A stretch of 64,000 nt of DNA from positions 310,001 through 374,000 of the forward strand of contig CAWECP010000003.1 of the NCBI GenBank assembly GCA_963807675.1, read 5' to 3'. The DNA comes from Bog-473 sp963807675. GTDB taxonomy: Bacteria; Actinomycetota; Acidimicrobiia; Acidimicrobiales; RAAP-2. The notes below the pieces were generated by a model, which was given only the letters and a program-made list of their open reading frames with translations, ran no database searches and had not been told where the DNA came from. Position 1 is the first letter of the stretch. Every line of letters starts with the position of its first letter. Shown here in pieces: positions 6,703 through 15,696 of this stretch. A program made the position numbers and the translations under genes.

Positions 6703-8778
6703 GGCCTTCGCCGCCAGCGCGCGCAGCGCCGCCTGCATCTGCGCCCGGCCCGCCGCCACAATCGGCGGCATGATGGACGGCGCCAGCACCACGCCGGCCG
6801 CGTCGGTGAAGTGGATGCCGTCGGTGTTGCGGAGGGGCACGCCGTGCAGCGTGGACGTGAACTTGCCGCCGGGGCACGCCGCCGCGTTCAGGTCGACCAC
6901 CGAGTCGGTCGTCGGGTGCTCCGCCGCCACCTGGCGCACCAGCTTGTTGTACACGGCCAGGCGGGCCGGGTTGTCCTCGGGCCAGGGCGCCCCGTCGGGC
7001 TGCTCGCCCTCGTCGGTACAGGGCGCGGTCAGGAAGACGAGGTAGGCCCCGGTGGTGGTGACCAGCTTCGAGGTCATCTCCAGCTGCGATTTCACGTAGG
7101 CGGCGAAGACCGGGTTCAAGATGTTGGTCCACTTGCCCTGGTACTGCCGGTCCACCACCTCCCAGCGGCCGGCCAGGACGACGACGACGTTGGGCTTCAC
7201 CGCGCCCATGGCCTCCAACCACTGGATCTGCCACGGCTTGTCGGTGTCGGACTCACCCGGCGTGAGTGGCGAGCCGTTGCAGGCCGAGGGCGTGGTGTCG
7301 ACCTGGCCCAGGAGCTCGACCGCCGGCCCGTCCGTCACGCCACAGCCCAGGATCCCCTTGTCCGACAGCACGTAGCCGTACGTGCCCTCCACCTTCGGGA
7401 CCTGGAGGCCGATCCCGAGCGTGAGCGCGACCGAGTCGCCGAAGAGGAGCACGTTCACCGGCTGGGCCGTGGCCGGCGCCCCCGGCACCGTCGTCGTGGT
7501 CGTCGTCGGTCCGCCCGTTTCGGTGGAACTGGGGAAGGTCGTGCTGGCCACCGCGACCGTCCCGGTCGTGGCTGCCACCACCGCGGCCACGACCACCGCC
7601 ACCGCCGTCGGCACCGCCACCCACGCCCTCCCCTGGCGCAGGAAGGTCCCCATGCGGATCGGGCGCTCGACGAGGTGGAACGAGGCCACCGAGACGGCGA
7701 AGGTGACGAGCACGCGCACCGCGAAGAGCGGGTACCCGCTCAGCCCCGTCCGGGCGTGGTCCACCCACAAGAAGAGCGGCCAGTGCCAGATGTAGAGGCC
7801 GTAGGAGATCCGGCCCACGTAGCGCACCGGCGCCAGCGAGAGGAACCGCGGCACCAGGCTGCGCGGCGCCCCGATCGCCGAGAGAATGACGCCCGCCGTT
7901 GCCAGGCCGACGAGGAAGAACCCGCCCTGGTAGGGGAAGGACGACGACGAGTTGGTCAGCGTCCACATGGCGATGGCACCTGCCGCGCCCAGCACACCCA
8001 GCCACGCGCAGGCCAGCTGCCCCTGGGCGCTCCTCGGTCGCCACAGCTCCCCGGCGCCGAGGCGGCCCTCGTCGTGGTGCCGTTGGGTCACGATCACCAG
8101 CCCCACTGCCAGCGCGCACCCGATGAAGAGGCACTGTGACCGGGTGTCGGTCCCGAGATAGACGCGGTTGATGTTGATGGCGTGCCGGTGGAGCAGGTAC
8201 ATCTCGGTCGCCGAGGACACGGCGGCCACGACGCAGACCCCGAGCAGCACGCGCAGGCTGCGGGTCAGTCGCAGCACGCCCAGGACCACCAGCGGCCAAA
8301 TCAAGTAGAACTGCTCCTCCACCGCCAGCGACCAGGTATGGATGAGGGGCGACGCCGACTGCGTCTCGTTGAAGTAATTCGACCCCACCAGAATGAAGTG
8401 CCAGTTGCTCACGTAGAGCAAGGTCGACAACGCGTCGAGACGCAGCGCGGCATAGGTCCCCTTGGGCACGATCACGGAGGCGAAGAAGGCCACGAACAGC
8501 AGCATCAGGAAGAGGGCGGGCAACAGCCGCCGGGCCCGGCGCGCCCAGAACGCCCCCAGCCGGATCGTGAGCGACTGGCGCCATTCGCCGAGGAGGAGCG
8601 ACGTGATCAGGAAGCCCGACAGCACGAAGAAGACGTCCACCCCCGTGAACCCGCCCGTCAGGAAGGGGATGCCGCCGTGGAACATCATGACGGCCACGAC
8701 GGCGAAGGCCCGTACCCCGTCCAGAGCGGGGAGGTAGGCCAGACGAGTGTGCGAAATTGCGCTCTCGTCGTCCTGCAT
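6688..8778 (-). CDS. Acyltransferase-3 / SGNH-hydrolase membrane protein (OafA/YrhL type)
   Basis: The frame is open from 8871, but ATG 8778 has AGGAGG 10 nt upstream and begins just before the conserved Y-L-P-A-L-D-G-V-R-A-F-A-V. This gives 696 residues. The N-terminal half is the ten-helix acyltransferase-3 domain, with F-F-V-L-S-G-F-L-I and E-E-Q-F-Y-L-I-W-P-L signatures. The C-terminal half is a periplasmic SGNH domain with the nucleophile G-D-S (about residue 447) and a late D-G-I-H (about 654). The family O-acetylates cell-wall or surface polysaccharides; the acceptor is unknown. Confidence 0.9.
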   Translation of the reverse strand: MQDDESAISHTRLAYLPALDGVRAFAVVAVMMFHGGIPFLTGGFTGVDVFFVLSGFLITSLLLGEWRQSLTIRLGAFWARRARRLLPALFLMLLFVAFFASVIVPKGTYAALRLDALSTLLYVSNWHFILVGSNYFNETQSASPLIHTWSLAVEEQFYLIWPLVVLGVLRLTRSLRVLLGVCVVAAVSSATEMYLLHRHAININRVYLGTDTRSQCLFIGCALAVGLVIVTQRHHDEGRLGAGELWRPRSAQGQLACAWLGVLGAAGAIAMWTLTNSSSSFPYQGGFFLVGLATAGVILSAIGAPRSLVPRFLSLAPVRYVGRISYGLYIWHWPLFLWVDHARTGLSGYPLFAVRVLVTFAVSVASFHLVERPIRMGTFLRQGRAWVAVPTAVAVVVAAVVAATTGTVAVASTTFPSSTETGGPTTTTTTVPGAPATAQPVNVLLFGDSVALTLGIGLQVPKVEGTYGYVLSDKGILGCGVTDGPAVELLGQVDTTPSACNGSPLTPGESDTDKPWQIQWLEAMGAVKPNVVVVLAGRWEVVDRQYQGKWTNILNPVFAAYVKSQLEMTSKLVTTTGAYLVFLTAPCTDEGEQPDGAPWPEDNPARLAVYNKLVRQVAAEHPTTDSVVDLNAAACPGGKFTSTLHGVPLRNTDGIHFTDAAGVVLAPSIMPPIVAAGRAQMQAALRALAAKASAGG

Positions 8779-8932
8779 CGGGCCCATCCCTCCTGGTTCG
8801 GTCCAGCCGGCGGCGCGCCCTCTGCACGCCGGGGGAAGCGACATTCTCGCAGACGGGGGGCGCCGCCCCACCTCGCCCGACCACTGGCTACCCTCTGGCC
8901 TCCTGAGCTCGACCCGTCCCCCGACCCGCCTG

Positions 8933-9652
8933 GTGGCCAGCTCTTCGGGCCGTCGCTCGGCCCGCCCGCTGGCCGCACCCCTGCCCCGGCGCGCCCCCGC
9001 CGCGCCGCAGCGCCGGGGGGTCGCCTTCCTCCTGGTCGTCCTGCTGGTGGCCGGGGCGGCCGCGGCCGCCTACGCCCTCACCCGGGGCCCGGGACTCAGC
9101 CCGCTGCGCGCCCGCATCGTGGCCATCGCCCAGAGCCAGGTGGGCTACCAGACCGATCCGCCCGACACCTACTGCAACAAGTTCAGCGCCTACTGGGACG
9201 CCGGCATCGACGACTGCGGCAACGACAACCTCGACGAGGAGTGGTGCGCCGACTTCGCCGCCTGGGTCTGGAAGCAGGCCGGCGCCGTCGTCGACTACCA
9301 ACTGGCCCCCGGGTACCTCAACGGCAACTCGGCCAGCTTCTATGTCTGGGGCACCGAGCACGGCACCTGGCACCCGCTCGGCTCGGGCTACACGCCCCAG
9401 CCCGGCGACGTCGCCGTCTACGGCCTCGACGTCGGCGCCGGGACGGCCGTGCACGTGGCCGTCGTCACCGCCGCCACCGGCAACGACCGGGCGCCGGACG
9501 TGATCAACGGGGACGGCGACCGCACGGCCTACAGCGCGGTCGAGGTGGGCACCGATCAGGCCTTCGCCGACGCCAAGCAGAAGAACGCGCCGCTGTCGGG
9601 CTACGTGGCACCGACGTCGCCCCCGCCGGCTCCACCCGCCTCGTCGTCCTGA
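8933..9652 (+). CDS. Membrane-anchored CHAP-domain (NlpC/P60-like) amidase or peptidase
   Basis: The frame is open from 8747, but that would run deep into the divergent promoter region; GTG 8933 gives a sensible 239-residue protein. It has an Arg-rich start, one membrane anchor (V-A-F-L-L-V-V-L-L-V-A-G around residue 35) and an extracytoplasmic CHAP-like papain fold. The likely catalytic Cys is C105 in E-E-W-C-A-D-F and the His is H174 in V-H-V-A-V-V. Such domains cut peptidoglycan peptides or amide bonds. Its last 52 bp overlap the convergent MFS gene. The exact start is uncertain. Confidence 0.75.
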   Translation: MASSSGRRSARPLAAPLPRRAPAAPQRRGVAFLLVVLLVAGAAAAAYALTRGPGLSPLRARIVAIAQSQVGYQTDPPDTYCNKFSAYWDAGIDDCGNDNLDEEWCADFAAWVWKQAGAVVDYQLAPGYLNGNSASFYVWGTEHGTWHPLGSGYTPQPGDVAVYGLDVGAGTAVHVAVVTAATGNDRAPDVINGDGDRTAYSAVEVGTDQAFADAKQKNAPLSGYVAPTSPPPAPPASSS

Positions 9653-11169
9653 GGGGCCTGGTCCGCCGCCGCCTCGTGGGCGGACAGCGCGGCCTCCTCG
9701 GCCTGGTTGGCCGCCATGGCCATGACGACCGCCTCGAACACCTTGGCCGAGTCCTTCTCGATGTGCGAGCGCGCCAGCAGCAGGCACCCCGCCCCGACGA
9801 AGGCGATGGGCATCACGATGAGGAAGGCCGTGCGGTAGTCCTCGCCGAACGCCCCGGCCACCGCCGCGGTCACCAGCGGGGCCGCCGCCGAGCCGAACAC
9901 GACCGAGGCCAGGTTGAAGGCGGCGAACCCGGCACCCCGGACGTGCGCCGGCGCGGCGTCCGAGAGCCCGGCCCGCAGCGCCGGCACCGACGCCGTGGCC
10001 GCGACGAGGCCGAAGAGCTGCAGCAGGAAGATGAGCCCGTGCGGGATCCGGGCGAAGGACAGCACGAAGAACGAGGCGCTGACGATCATGCAGACGGCCG
10101 GGATCACCACGCGGGCGCCCAGGAAGCGGTGGACCCAGCGATCCGCGATCCACCCGCCCCACACCGTCCCGGGGATGCCGCCCACGACGAGCAGCAGCCC
10201 GAAGATGCCGGTGGCCTGGCCCTGCGAGAGCCCGAGCTGGTTCTGGTAGAAGCTCGGCATCCAGGTGCCGACGGCCGTGACGACGAAGCCGACGGTGGAC
10301 ACGCCGACCAGGGCGAAGCGCAGCGTCGGGATCTTCATGATGACGCCCATGTCGCGCCAGAGCCCCGACACCATGTCGCGCAGGAATTGGCGCACGCCGT
10401 GGGGGAAGAGCGGGCTGAGCTCCTCGTCGGAGACCTCCATCTCCGAGCTGTGGGTGACGTGGGCGCGGTCCGCCGTGCCCCGCCGCGGCTCGGGCAGCCG
10501 CCAGCACATCCAGGCCACCAGGAGGCCCGGGACGATGGAGACGAAGAAGGCCACCCGCCAGCCCTGGCCACCGAACAACGGCCCGAGCGCCCCGCCGATC
10601 ACCAGGCCGACCCCGAGGCCCACGTAGTTCAGGCACTGCTGGATCGAGAAGGCCTTGCCGCGCTTCTCGGTGCCGTAGAAGTCGGCGATGACGCTGCTGC
10701 CCGAGGGGTCGGTGACGGCCTGGCCGAAGCCGAGTGAGCCCCGGATCACCACCAACAGGAGGAAGGCCGAGGTGGGTACGAGCCCGCCCAAGGCGCTGAT
10801 GACCGACCAGCACACGATGGTGACGGCCATCGCCTTGGTGCGGTTCCAGCGGTCGGCCAGGTAGCCCGAGGGCAGGGTGGCGATGCCGTTGACCAGAATG
10901 AAGGCGGAGAAGAGGACGGCGATGGCGGTATCGCCCACGTGGAACGCCGCCTTCAGCTGGTCGCTGTCGCCCCGGACGATGTACTGGTCGATCCCGTCGA
11001 TCATGAGCGTGAACCCGATCACCCACATGGGCCAGTCGGTCACCGCGATCGTGCGGCCCGCCCGTCGCCCGGCCGACGCCTGCTCGACGGCGTCGGCCGC
11101 CGGGCCCTCCCCCGAGGCCCCCGCCGCCGGTGACCGCTCCGGCGTGCGCCGGGCTTCTGCTGTGCTCAT
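9601..11169 (-). CDS. MFS transporter (spinster/sugar-acid-like)
   Basis: 522 residues with about 12 membrane segments. The family motif between helices 2 and 3 is present as G-Y-L-A-D-R-W-N-R-T-K, and the symmetric G-G-W-I-A-D-R-W follows in the second half. A long hydrophilic loop between helices 6 and 7 (around residues 235-280) is usual for the superfamily. The N- and C-terminal tails are Ala/Glu-rich and disordered. The substrate cannot be assigned. An aldehyde dehydrogenase gene lies 95 bp upstream on the same strand and could be co-transcribed. Confidence 0.85.
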   Translation of the reverse strand: MSTAEARRTPERSPAAGASGEGPAADAVEQASAGRRAGRTIAVTDWPMWVIGFTLMIDGIDQYIVRGDSDQLKAAFHVGDTAIAVLFSAFILVNGIATLPSGYLADRWNRTKAMAVTIVCWSVISALGGLVPTSAFLLLVVIRGSLGFGQAVTDPSGSSVIADFYGTEKRGKAFSIQQCLNYVGLGVGLVIGGALGPLFGGQGWRVAFFVSIVPGLLVAWMCWRLPEPRRGTADRAHVTHSSEMEVSDEELSPLFPHGVRQFLRDMVSGLWRDMGVIMKIPTLRFALVGVSTVGFVVTAVGTWMPSFYQNQLGLSQGQATGIFGLLLVVGGIPGTVWGGWIADRWVHRFLGARVVIPAVCMIVSASFFVLSFARIPHGLIFLLQLFGLVAATASVPALRAGLSDAAPAHVRGAGFAAFNLASVVFGSAAAPLVTAAVAGAFGEDYRTAFLIVMPIAFVGAGCLLLARSHIEKDSAKVFEAVVMAMAANQAEEAALSAHEAAADQAPQDDEAGGAGGGDVGAT

Positions 11170-11264
11170 GACCGACCCGCCCCTGTCACTCGTCTCGCCC
11201 CGTCCCGTCCCGCCCCGGAGCCCGTCGACCTGCCGCCTGCTCGAATGAGAACGGCCGGGCCGGC

Positions 11265-12737
11265 CTACACCTTCGGCGTGTAGCCGGCGGGCAGGCCGAT
11301 CGACTTCATCTCCAGGAACGTCTCGAGGCCCTCGGGCCCGAACTCACGTCCCACGCCGGACTCCTTGAAGCCCCCGAAGGGCGTTGCGAAGTCCATCGGG
11401 GCGAACGAGTTGAGCATGTAGGTCCCGGTCCGCACCTGCCTGGCCACGCCGAGGCCGCGGTCGTTGTCGGACGTCCACACGGAGCCGCAGAGCCCGTAGT
11501 TGGAGTCGTTGGCGATTTCGACCGCCTGCTCGTCGCCGTCGTAGGGGATGACCACGAGCACCGGGCCGAAGATCTCCTCCTGGGCGATCTTCATTTTGTT
11601 GTCGACGTCGGAGAAGACGGTGGGCTCGACGTACCAGCCCTTGGCGTACTCGGCGCCCGAGGGTCGGCCCCCGCCCAGCGCCACCGTCGCCCCCTCCTCG
11701 CGCCCGCTCTCGAGATACCCCTCGATGCGCGCCCGCTGCCGCTCGGCCACCACCGGGCCGACCTCGGTCGCCGGGTCCATGGGGTCGCCGACCTTCATGG
11801 CGGCCACACCCGACACCACGGCGTCGAGCACCTCGCCGTAACGCGCCCGCGGCGCCAAAATGCGCGTCTGCGCGATGCAGGCCTGCCCGTTGTTCATGAT
11901 CGCGTTGGGCAGCAGCGTCGGGATGGCCGTCGCCAGGTCGGCGTCGTCGAGGATGATGGCGGCCGACTTCCCGCCGAGCTCGAGCGTGCAGCGCTTCAGG
12001 CGCTCGCCGCATAGCCCGCCGATGCGCCTGCCCCCGACACCGGACCCGGTGAACGAAATTTTGTCCACGCCCGGGTGCGTGACCAGGTGCTCGGACACCT
12101 CGCGCCCGGCCGGCACCACGGACAGCACGCCCTTGGGCAGCCCGTTCGCCTCGAAGATCTCGGCCAACCGGAACGCATCGAACGGCGTCTCGGGTGCCGG
12201 CTTGAAGACGACGGTGCAGCCGGCGGCCAGCGACGGCGCCAGCTTGGCCGCCGCAATGAACAGCGGCACGTTCCACGGCGCGATCGCGCCCACCACGCCC
12301 ACCGGCTCCTTGGTCACCAGCACCTCGAGGTTGAGGACGCCGGCGCGCACCTCGTCGAAGGCGAAGGTGCCGGCCAGGTCGGCGTAGTAGTTGAAGATCA
12401 TGGTCGGGGCGAGGACCTGCCCCATGTTCGAGAAGGTGATGGGCGCGCCCATCTCCTCGGTGATGATGACGGCCATGTCGCCCATCTCGGCCGTGATCTG
12501 CGTGGCCACCTTGCGCAGGATCTCCCCGCGCTCGGCCGGGGCCAGACGCGGCCAGTCCCCGTGATCGAAGGCCCGCCGGGCCACGGCGACCGCCTTGTCG
12601 ATGTCGGCCTCGGTGCCGTCGGGCACTCGCCCCACGACCTCCTCGGTCACCGGCGAGATCACCTCAATGACGCCGGACCCTTCCGGGGCCACCCAGTCGC
12701 CGCCGATGAACAAGCGGTCGTAATCCCGAATCGCCAT
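11265..12737 (-). CDS. NAD(P)-dependent aldehyde dehydrogenase
   Basis: 490 residues, full ALDH-superfamily length. The catalytic Glu lies in L-E-L-G-G-K-S (about residue 252) and the catalytic Cys in N-N-G-Q-A-C-I-A-Q (about residue 286). N-terminal I-G-G-D-W-V and late P-F-G-G-F-K-E-S-G-V-G-R-E motifs are intact. It oxidises an aldehyde to the acid; the substrate is not clear. Unlike many genes here it has a conventional leader: a GGAGGG Shine-Dalgarno and a minus-strand TAGCGT box at 12801-12806, about 63 nt before ATG. Confidence 0.93.
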   Translation of the reverse strand: MAIRDYDRLFIGGDWVAPEGSGVIEVISPVTEEVVGRVPDGTEADIDKAVAVARRAFDHGDWPRLAPAERGEILRKVATQITAEMGDMAVIITEEMGAPITFSNMGQVLAPTMIFNYYADLAGTFAFDEVRAGVLNLEVLVTKEPVGVVGAIAPWNVPLFIAAAKLAPSLAAGCTVVFKPAPETPFDAFRLAEIFEANGLPKGVLSVVPAGREVSEHLVTHPGVDKISFTGSGVGGRRIGGLCGERLKRCTLELGGKSAAIILDDADLATAIPTLLPNAIMNNGQACIAQTRILAPRARYGEVLDAVVSGVAAMKVGDPMDPATEVGPVVAERQRARIEGYLESGREEGATVALGGGRPSGAEYAKGWYVEPTVFSDVDNKMKIAQEEIFGPVLVVIPYDGDEQAVEIANDSNYGLCGSVWTSDNDRGLGVARQVRTGTYMLNSFAPMDFATPFGGFKESGVGREFGPEGLETFLEMKSIGLPAGYTPKV

Positions 12738-12897
12738 GCATCCCTCCCACAGGCTCAGGGGGACGCCGCCGCCCCCGCGGCCGCTCGACGCGGCGCCTCA
12801 ACGCTACCTGGGCCACCCCCGACCGACCCATTCGGGGCGCCCGGCCGCCAGGCCCGCACGACGTGCGCCGCCACCCACCCGAGACCCCGCCGCGGGC

Positions 12898-13242
12898 TCA
12901 GGGCACCTCGTCGCGTCGCTCGATGTGGGCGACCACCCCGTCGTCCTCCATCCAGCCCTTCCCGGCGGCGTACGCGCACATGCCGGAGAAGCCTTCGTCC
13001 CACGCGCCGGTGGCGGCGCTCCCGGCCAACGCCCGCAGGGCCGCCTGGTCGACCACCACGTGCTCGCCGTCGTCCCGCAGGCGGCCGAGGCCGGACTCGT
13101 CGAGCACCCGTTCCAGCGCCGCCCTGTCCCCGGCGCCCTCCACCGCCACCGAGAAGCGGGTGAAGTCGTCGGGGTCGTGCAGGTGGACCCGGGACTCGCC
13201 GAGGTCGATGAGGATCAGCACCGCCGCCGACGCTACCTCCAA
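12898..13242 (-). CDS. Hypothetical protein, 114 residues
   Basis: A small acidic soluble protein with the pattern of an alpha/beta sandwich (V-L-I-L-I-D-L-G-E-S-R-V-H-L, then alternating helix and strand) and a final W-M-E-D-D-G-V-V-A-H-I-E strand. The family is not recognised. Codon use fits the genome. An alternative GTG start at 13221 has GGAGG about 14 nt upstream. It is divergent from the phosphotransferase gene; the 38-bp spacer holds that gene's TAGAGT box. Confidence 0.55.
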   Translation of the reverse strand: MEVASAAVLILIDLGESRVHLHDPDDFTRFSVAVEGAGDRAALERVLDESGLGRLRDDGEHVVVDQAALRALAGSAATGAWDEGFSGMCAYAAGKGWMEDDGVVAHIERRDEVP

Positions 13243-13266
13243 CCCCCCTCGGAGCCTCCGCCTCGC

Positions 13267-13272
13267 TAGAGT
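13267..13272 (+). promoter_or_regulatory. TAGAGT -10-like box, leaderless start
   Basis: TAGAGT lies 8 nt before GTG 13281, with no Shine-Dalgarno between them, so the phosphotransferase mRNA probably begins at or next to its start codon. Confidence 0.5.
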
Positions 13273-13280
13273 GCCGGCCC

Positions 13281-14357
13281 GTGCCCGACATCGACCAACG
13301 CGACCCGGCCGAGGTGGCCGACATCCTCGGACGCTGGCTGGCCACCAAGTCGCCCGACGGCGCGGGCACTGAGGTCTTCGACGTCCAGGCCCCGGCCTCC
13401 AACGGGTTCTCCAACGAGACGATCCTCTGCCGCACCCGCTCGGCCGGCGGCGAGGAGAAGCGCCTCGTCGTGCGGGTCGCCCCGACCAAGCACCTCCTCT
13501 TCATGGACGCCGACTTCTCGACCCAGTACCGCGTCATGAAGGCGCTGGCCGACGGCGGCAGCAGCGTCCCGCTCCCCCGGCTCGGCTTCTACGAGGAAGA
13601 CCCGCAATACCTCGGGGTGCCCTTCTTCACCATGGACCACATAGAGGGGAAGGTCCCCCCGGACAACATCCCCTACACCATGGAGGGCTGGGTCATCGAG
13701 GCCACGCCCGACGAGCAGGAGCGCCTGTGGTGGAGCGGGATCGACGCCCTGGCCGCCGTGCACCGGACCGACTGGCGCACGCTCGGCCTCGACTGGCTTT
13801 CCATGCCGGAGCGAGGCAAGCCGGGCATACAGCAGCAGATGTCCTACTACCGGGACTTCCTCGACTGGGCCGCCAAGGGACTGCGAGTGCCGGTTCTCGA
13901 GTCGACGTGGCAGTGGCTGGTCGACCACCAGCCCGTCGAGGACGGCGAGGTGGTGCTCAGCTGGGGCGACAGCCGCATCGGCAACATCATTTGGGACGAC
14001 TTCCGTTGCGCCGCCGTGCTCGACTGGGAGATGGCGTCGCTCGGCCAGCCCGAGATGGACCTGGGTTGGTACCTCTACTTCGACCGCCAGTTCACCGATC
14101 CCCTGGGCGTCCCCCGGCCGGCCGGGTTCCCCTCCCACCAGGACACCATCGAGCGCTACGCCGACCTGCTGGGCCGCCCGATGAACGACCTCTTCTTCTA
14201 CGAGATCTTCTCGGGCTTCCGCTTCGCCGTCGTCATGCTGCGGCTGGCCGACCTGCTGATCGACAGCGAAATCATGCCGCAGGAGGCCGACATGGGGACC
14301 AACAACATCGCCACCCAGCTCCTGGCCGTGATGCTGGAGCTGGACCCGTCGGTCTGA
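13281..14357 (+). CDS. Aminoglycoside-phosphotransferase-like family protein (ACAD10/11-kinase type)
   Basis: 358 residues with the APH/choline-kinase fold. The catalytic loop is L-S-W-G-D-S-R-I-G-N-I-I-W (S-W-G-D replacing the common H-G-D) and the metal-binding loop is L-D-W-E-M-A-S-L-G-Q-P-E-M-D-L-G-W. The subfamily is the one related to the kinase part of ACAD10/ACAD11, which in actinobacteria sits among acyl-CoA metabolism genes and probably phosphorylates a hydroxylated small molecule. It is unlikely to confer drug resistance. GTG start, apparently leaderless. Confidence 0.88.
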   Translation: MPDIDQRDPAEVADILGRWLATKSPDGAGTEVFDVQAPASNGFSNETILCRTRSAGGEEKRLVVRVAPTKHLLFMDADFSTQYRVMKALADGGSSVPLPRLGFYEEDPQYLGVPFFTMDHIEGKVPPDNIPYTMEGWVIEATPDEQERLWWSGIDALAAVHRTDWRTLGLDWLSMPERGKPGIQQQMSYYRDFLDWAAKGLRVPVLESTWQWLVDHQPVEDGEVVLSWGDSRIGNIIWDDFRCAAVLDWEMASLGQPEMDLGWYLYFDRQFTDPLGVPRPAGFPSHQDTIERYADLLGRPMNDLFFYEIFSGFRFAVVMLRLADLLIDSEIMPQEADMGTNNIATQLLAVMLELDPSV

Positions 14358-14363
14358 CCCCGC

Positions 14364-14774
14364 TCAAGCCTGGGTAGCGTCGGGCCCGTCGTCAGGGATG
14401 GCGTCCCCGGGCGGACCCGTGGCCACACCGGACGCCCGTAGGCGGTCCCCCAGCCATTGCGCGCCGTCCGCGCTGCCCATGGCCTCCTCCCACCCGTCGA
14501 GGATCCGGTGCAGGTCGTCCTTGGTGGCGATGTGGGCGATGACGTGCACGGTCATCTTGTGGTCGTACCCCGGCGGCGCCGAGGTACGCAGCCCACCGAA
14601 CGGGTCCTCGCTCACGTGGGGCGCCGGCTCTCGCAGCGCGTAGAGCTCACCGGTGTCCTCCACGTAGCTGAGCTCGTGGCGCACGCCGTCCTTGTCGAGC
14701 CATTCCGACCCCAGCTCGAGCTCGGCCGACGCCCGTCGGCGCGGGTCGGCCTCGTAGAACTCGTCGATGTCCAT
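14364..14774 (-). CDS. Hypothetical protein, 136 residues
   Basis: ATG 14774 is chosen over the longer open frame because a TAGTGT box lies 7 nt upstream and the protein then starts M-D-I-D-E-F-Y-E. The sequence is acidic, with D-P-R-R-R-A-S-A-E-L-E-L-G-S-E-W near the start, a beta-rich middle (Y-D-H-K-M-T-V-H-V-I-A-H-I) and a helical end. It looks like a small conserved actinobacterial protein of unknown function. It converges on the phosphotransferase gene with 6 bp between the stops. Confidence 0.65.
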   Translation of the reverse strand: MDIDEFYEADPRRRASAELELGSEWLDKDGVRHELSYVEDTGELYALREPAPHVSEDPFGGLRTSAPPGYDHKMTVHVIAHIATKDDLHRILDGWEEAMGSADGAQWLGDRLRASGVATGPPGDAIPDDGPDATQA

Positions 14775-14781
14775 CGGCCGC

Positions 14782-14787
14782 ACACTA
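14782..14787 (-). promoter_or_regulatory. TAGTGT -10-like box, leaderless start
   Basis: Minus-strand TAGTGT with a 7-nt spacer to ATG 14774 and no Shine-Dalgarno. Confidence 0.5.
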
Positions 14788-14884
14788 CCGCCGAGCTGGG
14801 TCGTCGCCCCTCTGCGGGTTCCATGTCCCGCGTCCCTCCCCCGGGGGGAGCGATCGGGGGAGCGCCCGCCGCCAGCGTGGCGGC

Positions 14885-15652
14885 ATGCCGACCAGCCCAT
14901 CGAAGAAGCACGTCGTCCTCATCGACCAGATGATCGCCGAGTGGCAGTCGATCGGGCGGGCGTCCCCGGCCGTGAAGACCCTGGAACGGGTGGCGACACG
15001 CGATCCGGTCCTCTCGGAGCTGGTGCTCGGCGCCGCCGACGGGCCCGCCCGCTGCCCCACGCCGTGCGACCTGCTGGCGCGCATGCACCGCGCCCGGGGG
15101 CGAGCCGAACGCGAGGAGGCCGCGCACCTGGTCAGGGTCCTGCTCCGGGAGGCCGACGCCGACCCCTTCCTGCAGCGCCTGCTGGTCCAGGCCCTGGTCC
15201 CGGGGCTCCTCACGGTGGCGGGGAAGCTCCAGTGGGGACGGGGCGGGACCTGGCTGGACGGCGAAGAGTTCTTTGGGGAGCTCCTGTCGACCACCTGGTT
15301 CGTGCTCCAGGAGTGGGCCGGGCAGGACCGGCCCTACGCCGTCTTGGACCTGCTGTCCGCCATCCGCTGCCGGGTTCGGCGCCAGCTGTTCCGCGCCAAG
15401 GACCTCCAGGGCCGCACCGTCTCGCTGCACGATTCGGTGGACCGCGAGGCCCGCACGGAGACGGACCTCGAGCAGCTCGCCCGCATGCTGATCGATCTGC
15501 GGCTGGAGGGCATGCGCACCGAGGAGTTGCAGGTGCTCTACTGCCAGCACGTCTTGGGCTACTCCATCGCCGAGCTCTCCGCCGCGACCGGGCGCGACCG
15601 CCGGGCCCTCTACGCGCGCCGCGACCGCGGGCGCCGCCGCCTGTACGCCTGA
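14885..15652 (+). CDS. Sigma-factor region-4-like helix-turn-helix protein
   Basis: 255 residues, predicted helical. The C-terminal part (T-E-E-L-Q-V-L-Y-C-Q-H-V-L-G-Y-S-I-A-E-L followed by a run of Arg) resembles sigma-70 region 4, where the second helix binds the -35 box. The middle (A-V-L-D-L-L-S-A-I-R-C-R-V-R-R-Q) is reminiscent of a degenerate region 2. It lacks a clear region 2 core-binding motif, so it may be an unusual sigma factor or simply a DNA-binding protein. The next two genes on the strand are a Thr-rich membrane protein and a LysM/SARP-like membrane protein. Confidence 0.65.
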   Translation: MPTSPSKKHVVLIDQMIAEWQSIGRASPAVKTLERVATRDPVLSELVLGAADGPARCPTPCDLLARMHRARGRAEREEAAHLVRVLLREADADPFLQRLLVQALVPGLLTVAGKLQWGRGGTWLDGEEFFGELLSTTWFVLQEWAGQDRPYAVLDLLSAIRCRVRRQLFRAKDLQGRTVSLHDSVDREARTETDLEQLARMLIDLRLEGMRTEELQVLYCQHVLGYSIAELSAATGRDRRALYARRDRGRRRLYA

Positions 15653-15684
15653 TCTCGCCGGTGCGGCCGGGATTGACGCGTGCG

Positions 15685-15690
15685 TATCGT
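15685..15690 (+). promoter_or_regulatory. TATCGT -10-like box, leaderless start
   Basis: TATCGT is followed after 6 nt by GTG 15697, placing the expected transcription start on the start codon. Confidence 0.45.
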
Positions 15691-15696
15691 GTACGG

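Noticed and set aside
13281..14357. Aminoglycoside resistance gene
   Set aside because: The fold is APH-like, but the catalytic loop S-W-G-D and overall pattern fit the ACAD10/11-type kinase family in core metabolism.
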